DNA of 24,458 nucleotides, from the IMG/VR virus record IMGVR_UViG_3300003323_000819, positions 7,604 to 32,061 of that record, one strand, 5' to 3'. The notes beneath the pieces were generated by a model, which did not search any database, was not told where the DNA came from, and saw only the letters and a list, made by a program, of their open reading frames with translations. Position numbers and translations under genes: made by a program. This DNA is from a virus. Shown piece by piece: positions 20,114 through 24,458 of this stretch. Every line of letters begins with the position of its first letter. Positions within the stretch are counted from its first letter, which is position 1.

Positions 20114-21236
20114 GCGTTTCTCCCTTAATTACTCGCTCAAAGAGCCTTTTGTACTGACTCCAGTTTTTCTCCAGCGTCCAGTTAAGCATAACATCTTCCT
20201 GAGCGTTTGTGACCAGCTTTTTACGGAGCGATTTACTATCCACAGCCCGCTTAATCTGCTTATACCACGCCTCGGGTGTGTTTTGAGGCACCAGCAGGGC
20301 GTTTTGGTTGTGTTTTAGGGTGGAATATGGCCCTATATCCGAGGCGATGAAGACGCTACCGGCCCGGCTCATCTCCTGCCACTTGATATTTGACTTACCA
20401 CGGTTGAATATGTTGTCGTTTAGCGGTCCGAGGGCGATATCGAAGTTCAAAGACGGGTAAACGTCCGAAAAGAACTTGTCACCGCGCTTGCCTTCCTCCC
20501 GAATCAGCCGGGCCCGGGGCAGGTAGGTGTCGACCAGCTGGCCGACGCACTTGAAATAGATCCGTTTGTCCTCGTGCATCAGCTTTTGGACGGCTTCCAG
20601 CACGCCGGTCTCGTGCAGGTCGGCGTAGTGGGACGCCCCGCCCATGTAGCCGATGACTATCTTGTCGCCGTTATCGAAGCCGGGGTGCTTATAAATGTCG
20701 GCGATGTAGTTGGGGATAACGGTCACCGAGTCGGCCGGCAGCATCAGGCCGTCGACCTGGCTTTCGGTCCGGCGTTCCCGGAACCGCTCGGCAAGGACCT
20801 CGCTGGGCGTGGTTATCCACGGGTTGTTGGCTATCATCCGCTGCATCCAGTAGACCTTCTCGTGGTCCATCTTCAGCCAAAACGGGTTATCCGGGTTGAT
20901 GGCGAACATGTCGTCGTCGCAGTCCATGACGAACTCGGTGCCGGTTCTCGCCCGCAGGGCCATCAGCAGCGTCCAGGCGGTCGGGTCCGGGTGATAGCTT
21001 GAGAATATCAGCTGATACTGGCTGAGATTGTCGAAGGCCTTGGCCATCTCCTCCTTGGTGAACTCGGCCTTGTCCTTGTACTTCTCGAAGCCGGGGATGA
21101 AGGTCGGGCTGTGGTCGATGGTCCAGTCGACGTGCTTGGCCAGCTCGAGCATCGGCCTATATATACGCCAGTGGTCGACCTGGCTTTGGGTATCAGGGTT
21201 AGGCAGGATGGCGGAGTGGACGGCTAATATCTTCAT
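20025..21236 (-). CDS. GT4-like (GT-B) glycosyltransferase
   Basis: A 403-residue retaining-type glycosyltransferase candidate. Visible motifs are WITTPSEVLAERF, VTVIPNYID, IVIGYMGGASHYADL, and the C-terminal donor-site block KSNIKWQEMSRAGSVFIASDIGPYSTLKHNQNALLV followed by WYKQIKRAV, as in GT4 enzymes. A DCDDDMF segment lies in the N-terminal half. The ATG at 21236 overlaps the upstream stop (ATGA), so the longer upstream reading is not used. The last 29 residues (from about 375) are read from groES DNA and look like an unstructured extension, so the enzyme proper probably ends near RLFERVIK. Donor and acceptor unknown. Confidence 0.78.
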   Translation of the reverse strand: MKILAVHSAILPNPDTQSQVDHWRIYRPMLELAKHVDWTIDHSPTFIPGFEKYKDKAEFTKEEMAKAFDNLSQYQLIFSSYHPDPTAWTLLMALRARTGTEFVMDCDDDMFAINPDNPFWLKMDHEKVYWMQRMIANNPWITTPSEVLAERFRERRTESQVDGLMLPADSVTVIPNYIADIYKHPGFDNGDKIVIGYMGGASHYADLHETGVLEAVQKLMHEDKRIYFKCVGQLVDTYLPRARLIREEGKRGDKFFSDVYPSLNFDIALGPLNDNIFNRGKSNIKWQEMSRAGSVFIASDIGPYSTLKHNQNALLVPQNTPEAWYKQIKRAVDSKSLRKKLVTNAQEDVMLNWTLEKNWSQYKRLFERVIKGETHANADHRTVPGLSAGQTKQKRNPSRVLPA

Positions 21237-21523
21237 GAGTCCTCGTCCCGCTTGGTATAAAACTGCCGTTCGATAGCCTCGAACTGTCGCTCGTGGGCCC
21301 GGATGAGGTTCTCGATTTTCCACTGCCAGTACTCGTCACGATATAAGGTGGCTTTTATAAGACGCTCGCGCAGGCGAAGCAATTGGCGGTCCTTCAGCTG
21401 GGCCATGATTTTCTTGATGGCCTTGTCGGCCTGCTGCCGGGTGAAGGGGTGCTTGGACTGGTCGTCCCGCCGCTCCTTCAGGTACTTGAGCGTGGACTGC
21501 CGGCCCCACATGAAGTCTTCCAT
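21233..21523 (-). CDS. Small basic helical protein
   Basis: Not recognised; 96 residues, almost all helical and rich in Arg, Lys, Gln and Glu (LKYLKERRDDQSKHPFTRQQADKAIKKIMAQLKDRQLLRLRERLIKATLYRDEYWQWKIENLIRAHERQFEAIERQFYTKRDED). Coiled-coil potential is evident. It is coupled to the downstream GT4-like gene by an ATGA overlap and starts a few bases after the upstream gene. It may be a virion-assembly or adaptor-type factor; no function is claimed. Confidence 0.65.
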   Translation of the reverse strand: MEDFMWGRQSTLKYLKERRDDQSKHPFTRQQADKAIKKIMAQLKDRQLLRLRERLIKATLYRDEYWQWKIENLIRAHERQFEAIERQFYTKRDEDS

Positions 21524-21525
21524 GA

Positions 21526-21783
21526 CTAATTCAGTGAGAAGGGCGTTTGTACGTGCTCGGGTCCGTTAATCAGTCCCTTGCCGGTCGGGCCGAGCTCTTC
21601 CATGTCGACCAGGTCGCCGTCGCTCATTTTGGCCGAGCCTAAGCCTTGTTCGCCGATGATTTCCAGTATCTCAGGCACGCTTACCCGGTAGATTCGGGCG
21701 TAGTCCTGGATGGAGCCCTGGCCCCGCTGGTAAAAGTCCTTGATCTGTTTCTGTTCTTCTTCAGTCAGTCTGCTCGGTTGCAT
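21526..21783 (-). CDS. Small helix-turn-helix-like protein
   Basis: Function unknown; 85 residues. The N-terminal half (LTEEEQKQIKDFYQRGQGSIQDYARIYRVSVPEILEIIGEQG, about 6-47) reads as a homeodomain-like helix-turn-helix. It resembles the C-terminal end of the 22231-22665 protein (LTDEDKSNIVSEFNQPGASVANIAAKYDLSGEEVFNIVDEH), so the two are probably paralogous domains. The C-terminal half is Gly/Pro/Asp-rich. It overlaps the upstream gene by 23 bases. It could be a late regulator or a capsid-associated protein, given its place after the capsid gene. Confidence 0.6.
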   Translation of the reverse strand: MQPSRLTEEEQKQIKDFYQRGQGSIQDYARIYRVSVPEILEIIGEQGLGSAKMSDGDLVDMEELGPTGKGLINGPEHVQTPFSLN

Positions 21784-21994
21784 CTTCTTGGTCCTCGAAT
21801 TTCGTGCTTATCTTAGGTTTCAATTGGCGGTTGACTCGCTTGGTGACGATTTCGGCTAATAGTTTGGCTGCCTCATCGGCCTCGCTGTCGTTAACTCCGA
21901 AAGCCGTAAAACCCTCACCTTCGGGCGTCGATTTGAACTTCTGCGTAATAGCCCGGCGGTTATTCTCACGGCGGAGTGCTTCACCGAAGTCCAT
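21761..21994 (-). CDS. Small hypothetical protein
   Basis: Not recognised; 77 residues. A basic N-terminal part (GEALRRENNRRAITQKFKST) is followed by an acidic helix (VNDSEADEAAKLLAEIVTKRVNRQL) and a charged end. The ATG at 21994 is directly after the upstream stop. It overlaps the next gene by 23 bases, consistent with one tightly packed late operon. Confidence 0.6.
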   Translation of the reverse strand: MDFGEALRRENNRRAITQKFKSTPEGEGFTAFGVNDSEADEAAKLLAEIVTKRVNRQLKPKISTKFEDQEDATEQTD

Positions 21995-22234
21995 CTACGC
22001 CTCACTGGGGTTTTCCGGACTTAACTTTTCAGTCTGTTCGGCGGCGACTTCCTCGCCTTTTTCGTCTTGGTGTTTTTCATCGTACTCGCTGGCGAGCATC
22101 AGGGTATAGGTAAAGTAGGTGCCTGACTTGCCTTCCTCGGACGGGATATCGACGACTACAAAATCGGTGCTGGTCTCTCCGTCAGCGTTCGGGACGCTGA
22201 TCTTATCACCGACTTTATACAGCTGGGCACTCAC
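21995..22234 (-). CDS. Small acidic protein, possible capsid accessory
   Basis: Not recognised; 79 residues. The first 50 residues look like a small beta-barrel (LYKVGDKISVPNADGETSTDFVVVDIPSEEGKSGTYFTYTLML), and the rest is an acidic disordered tail. The GTG start overlaps the upstream TGA (GTGA). Small beta proteins encoded just after the capsid gene are often decoration or head-closure factors, but no family was recognised here. Confidence 0.6.
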   Translation of the reverse strand: MSAQLYKVGDKISVPNADGETSTDFVVVDIPSEEGKSGTYFTYTLMLASEYDEKHQDEKGEEVAAEQTEKLSPENPSEA

Positions 22235-22665
22235 GCTTTGGCCTCCGCCTTAGCGACGTTGTGCTCATCGACGATATTGAAGACTTCCTCGCCGGATAGG
22301 TCATACTTGGCTGCGATGTTGGCGACCGACGCCCCGGGCTGGTTGAACTCGGACACGATGTTGGACTTGTCCTCGTCGGTCAGCTCGCGCCGGCGGGCCT
22401 TCTCTTCGGCGGCCTGGCCCAGGCTCATCTCGCCGGTATTCTCGGTGGTATTGACATGGCCATCAGGGTCCGGGCCGACGTTGACGAGGTCGTGCTCGGG
22501 CTTGTCGGCTGAGTCATCAGCGGTCGGAGCGGCCGCTCCGCCGTCGCTCGGGTCCGGGCGGTTCTGAGCGTCATTTATACGGGCGAGCAAATCCTCGTCG
22601 GATTCGCCGTCGACCGGTGTCAGACCGAGTTCGCCGGCCTTATCTAATAATTTCTTGTTGGCCAT
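22231..22665 (-). CDS. Putative capsid-associated protein with SAP-like N-terminus and helix-turn-helix-like C-terminus
   Basis: Function unknown; 144 residues. The first about 32 residues (NKKLLDKAGELGLTPVDGESDEDLLARINDA) resemble a SAP/HeH-type helix-extension-helix, often found at the ends of phage head proteins. A long acidic Pro/Asp-rich linker follows, then an ending similar to the helix-turn-helix of the 21526-21783 protein. ATG at 22665 was chosen because GGAGGA lies just upstream; an upstream in-frame TTG would include the RBS in the protein. It is the first gene after the capsid gene and has its own candidate promoter. Confidence 0.6.
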   Translation of the reverse strand: MANKKLLDKAGELGLTPVDGESDEDLLARINDAQNRPDPSDGGAAAPTADDSADKPEHDLVNVGPDPDGHVNTTENTGEMSLGQAAEEKARRRELTDEDKSNIVSEFNQPGASVANIAAKYDLSGEEVFNIVDEHNVAKAEAKA

Positions 22666-22702
22666 ACCTTCCTCCAAAACTTAGTTAGGGTTGTGTTCTC
22701 AT

Positions 22703-22731
22703 ATTATGTTACCACAATACTCCACACTCAA
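22703..22731 (-). promoter_or_regulatory. Sigma70-like promoter after the capsid gene
   Basis: On the - strand TTGAGT (22731-22726), a 17-base spacer and CATAAT (22708-22703). It lies in the 120-base gap between the capsid gene and the operon that carries the chaperonins and glycan enzymes, and could drive that whole run. Confidence 0.45.
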
Positions 22732-22753
22732 GCGCACCCTAGGGCACTGTTAA

Positions 22754-22772
22754 GAACTTAAGCTACAAGTTC
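22754..22772 (-). repeat. Hairpin downstream of the capsid gene
   Basis: GAACTT (22754-22759) and AAGTTC (22767-22772) form a perfect six-pair stem with a seven-base loop, 14 bases after the capsid stop. There is no T-run on the coding strand, so it is more likely an RNA-stability or processing element than a strong terminator. Confidence 0.35.
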
Positions 22773-22785
22773 AATCCGCTCAGGC

Positions 22786-23724
22786 CTAGGTTCGGCCGGT
22801 GGCGCCAGACTTGACGGCTATCAGCCAGTTAGCGTTAAGCGTCTTACAGACGTAAGTCGCCGCCCAGCTAACCATACTGAAGCGACCAGTGGCGTTGCCG
22901 GAGTCGATCTTGGTATGAGGGATGATGAACAGTTCCGGCTTGTCGCCGACCAGGTCGATGCAGCCGAAAGCGTTCGCACCATGTATGAAGTTCCAGACGA
23001 TGTCAGCGCTCGAGGCACCGCCATCTGCGGTTTCATACTGGTTCGGGCTTTCAGTGAATCGGACGCCTAAGATCTTACCAAGCTCACCCTGGTACAACCG
23101 CTCAGAGCCGTTGTCGTAGATGTCAGCTGATAAGAACGTGGAGTCACTGGTCAGGTCGTAGCTGGTGTCCGGTCCCAACTTGCCGACCCAAGGAGCGATT
23201 CGGGCCTGGAATCTTTTGGCTTTGTTTTTCTTCAAGGTGCGGACCGCTTTGCGGACTTCGGCCACGGCCATGACGTCGGTGATACCGACTAGTGACAGTG
23301 ACGCTTTTCCGCCGGCTAACTGCGCGGTGGCGCCGGTGGCGAGCTCGTTGCGGGTCAGCTCGTCGATTGTTTCACCCATGTTTTGTCCAACAACTTCAAT
23401 CTTTTCCTCGTTGTTTGCATCTATGGACGTGAGGCTTAAGAACCGGGAGATCTTCACGCTCGTTCCGTACTCGCTAAGCTGTGCGGACACAGTGGTAGCG
23501 GTCAGGGCGACCTCGGCAGGGTTGGTCCCTTCCGTCAGCGCGGTGGTCGCTGTTGCAAGAGGTGTGTGTCTAGTGAAGTTTACTTGCTTACCTTCATTAG
23601 CGGGCTGGCTTCGCATCTGAGCACCCTCGTTGAAGATGTACTCGTACTCGGCCCGGTCCAGGAATACCTTTTCGTAAAGAATCGACATTTCCTGGGTTAA
23701 CCCGGCAGTGGTTTGTGCAGACAT
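22786..23724 (-). CDS. Major capsid protein, N4-gp56 type
   Basis: A 312-residue HK97-fold capsid candidate. The order and composition match the N4-gp56 capsid family: an N-terminal helix (LTQEMSILYEKVFLDRAEYEYIFNEGAQ); GKQVNFTRHTPLATATTALTEGTNPAEVALTATTVSAQLSEYGTSVKISRFLSLTSID (about 45-104); then ETIDELTRNELATGAT; then the beta-rich axial part ending AATYVCKTLNANWLIAVKSGAT. The gene upstream is scaffold-like, as expected for the head module. AAGGGA lies at good spacing before the ATG at 23724. The gap of 59 bases upstream holds no clear promoter. Confidence 0.8.
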   Translation of the reverse strand: MSAQTTAGLTQEMSILYEKVFLDRAEYEYIFNEGAQMRSQPANEGKQVNFTRHTPLATATTALTEGTNPAEVALTATTVSAQLSEYGTSVKISRFLSLTSIDANNEEKIEVVGQNMGETIDELTRNELATGATAQLAGGKASLSLVGITDVMAVAEVRKAVRTLKKNKAKRFQARIAPWVGKLGPDTSYDLTSDSTFLSADIYDNGSERLYQGELGKILGVRFTESPNQYETADGGASSADIVWNFIHGANAFGCIDLVGDKPELFIIPHTKIDSGNATGRFSMVSWAATYVCKTLNANWLIAVKSGATGRT

Positions 23725-23783
23725 AATTGTCCCTTTTTATTGTTTTAAAAGCGACTGCGGGATATGTCCGACGTTATGAAGTT

Positions 23784-24458
23784 TTAAACTTTATGGTACC
23801 CGACTTTTTTACGCATCTCGTCGAGTGAAAGGTCTTCGAACTTACGGTCAGCGGGCTTTCCGCCTCCAGGCTTGGGAGCCGTGGTATCGGCGGCCGCTTC
23901 GGTGGCAGTACGTTGGTTTCCTGCAGTCTTGGCCGCGTAAGCACGTGCGGCTTTGACGTGTCGCTCAGCGATAGCGCTTAACCTCACGCTAGGGTCGAGC
24001 TGGGTTATCGGCTTGCCTTGGTTATCGTAGCCGACGACCTTGAAGGCCCGCTCCTGGTACTCTTGGGCGATTGCCTCGTCGAGTTCCGGTGTGAAATCGG
24101 GCTTGTCAGGATTGAGCTCGTCATACTTGACCGGGATAGTTTCCTGGTCCCGTTCGAAGTTATTGACCGCATCTCGATGGGCGAGCTGGCGGCTGACTTG
24201 GACTTCGGCAATTGCGGATGCCGTCTGGACCACGTCCCTCTGCAGCTGGTCGGCCGGGACTTCCTGTCCTGGCTGATACTGGGGGAATTGTGGCGACTGC
24301 TGTCCGCCGGCCGGAAACTGGTTAGGTCTCTGACCTTGCTTCACCTGAGCTTCGAGTCCGCCGATTCCTCGGCTGGCTCGTTCCTGGTCACGACGCTCCT
24401 GGCGAGTTTGCTGCGGTGCGGGCTGGGCACCACCCCCCTCGTCGGGCGTAGGCTGTTC
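23784..24458 (-). CDS. Putative scaffolding protein, 5' end outside the window
   Basis: At least 224 residues; the frame runs open to the right edge, reading EQPTPDEGGGAQPAPQQTRQERRDQERASRGIGG before the first visible GTG at 24344. The true start is therefore probably beyond the window. Composition is Gln/Pro/Glu/Ala-rich with long helices (ADQLQRDVVQTASAIAEVQVSRQLAHRDAVNNFERD; SVRLSAIAERHVKAARAYAAKTAG) and a small basic end (FEDLSLDEMRKKVGYHKV). That matches phage scaffolds, whose C-terminal helix-loop-helix binds the capsid protein. Position directly upstream of the major capsid gene supports this. No protease motif is visible. Confidence 0.65.
   Translation of the reverse strand, partial: EQPTPDEGGGAQPAPQQTRQERRDQERASRGIGGLEAQVKQGQRPNQFPAGGQQSPQFPQYQPGQEVPADQLQRDVVQTASAIAEVQVSRQLAHRDAVNNFERDQETIPVKYDELNPDKPDFTPELDEAIAQEYQERAFKVVGYDNQGKPITQLDPSVRLSAIAERHVKAARAYAAKTAGNQRTATEAAADTTAPKPGGGKPADRKFEDLSLDEMRKKVGYHKV

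Noticed and set aside
20025-21323. Longer start for the GT4-like glycosyltransferase, adding 29 residues
   Set aside because: The extra part is read from the preceding gene, is Arg/Gly/Pro-rich and has no RBS. The ATG at 21236 gives the typical MKILAVHS beginning and an ATGA overlap.
23725-23783. Promoter or terminator between scaffold and capsid genes
   Set aside because: Only weak -10-like and short GGA/TCC hairpin elements are present, with no T-run after a real stem, so nothing could be supported.
1-24458. Recoded stop codons (TGA or TAG read as an amino acid)
   Set aside because: Genes end cleanly at TGA, TAG and TAA, and no gene needs a stop read through to stay intact.
1-24458. tRNA genes, CRISPR arrays, insertion sequences, integrase or attachment sites
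   Set aside because: No cloverleaf-like sequence, regularly spaced repeat, transposase, recombinase or flanking duplication was found on reading the gaps.

Overview
The window is a stretch of a double-stranded DNA phage genome, or prophage, with two gene arms that converge. The virion genes point to a short-tailed (podovirus-like) phage: scaffold, N4-gp56-type major capsid protein, very large internal protein, adaptor-like protein, gp10-like tail protein with a fibronectin-like domain, and tail fibre. TGA, TAG and TAA are all used as stops, so there is no sign of a recoded host. GC looks roughly 55-60% by eye. The host cannot be named. Several single genes have an extended -10 box (TGnTATAAT) only 6-10 bases before the ATG, which implies leaderless mRNAs. 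That style is known from several lineages, Patescibacteria and Actinobacteria among them, and I use it only as a hint.

Left arm (1-4187, + strand): a tight, early-type run. It holds a YqaJ/lambda-exonuclease-like nuclease cut by the window edge, a two-helix membrane protein, small unknown proteins, a NinB-like recombination protein, a helix-turn-helix protein, two small basic proteins, a cytosine-5 DNA methyltransferase, and two small membrane or exported proteins. A 277-residue second reading frame lies inside the methyltransferase gene and has conserved-looking modules of its own.

Right arm (24458-4168, - strand): late genes, read right to left. The order is scaffold (partial), major capsid protein, five small proteins, GT4-like glycosyltransferase, GroES, GroEL, TagD-like cytidylyltransferase, SAM methyltransferase, GT2-like glycosyltransferase, Gln-rich virion protein, 1286-residue internal virion protein, very basic small protein, adaptor-like protein, tail protein, tail fibre, LysM protein, holin, RusA resolvase and a zinc-finger protein. 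Genes from 22665 to 16779 overlap or nearly touch, so chaperonin and glycan-type enzymes are probably co-expressed.

Most interesting points: (1) the overprinted methyltransferase locus; (2) three late-module leaders (near 8.5, 11.3 and 16.7 kb) in which a -10 box is followed within about 50-70 bases by an intrinsic terminator and then the RBS, two of them sharing a 5'-terminal RNA structure at the predicted transcription start, which suggests attenuation or put-like antitermination; (3) a complete phage groES-groEL pair inside a glycan-enzyme operon; (4) a 148-base hinge region dense in TTGACA repeats and interleaved inverted repeats; (5) a perfect-arm 27-base palindrome inside rusA. No tRNA, CRISPR array, insertion sequence, integrase or attachment site was seen, and no stretch over 300 bases lacks a gene.
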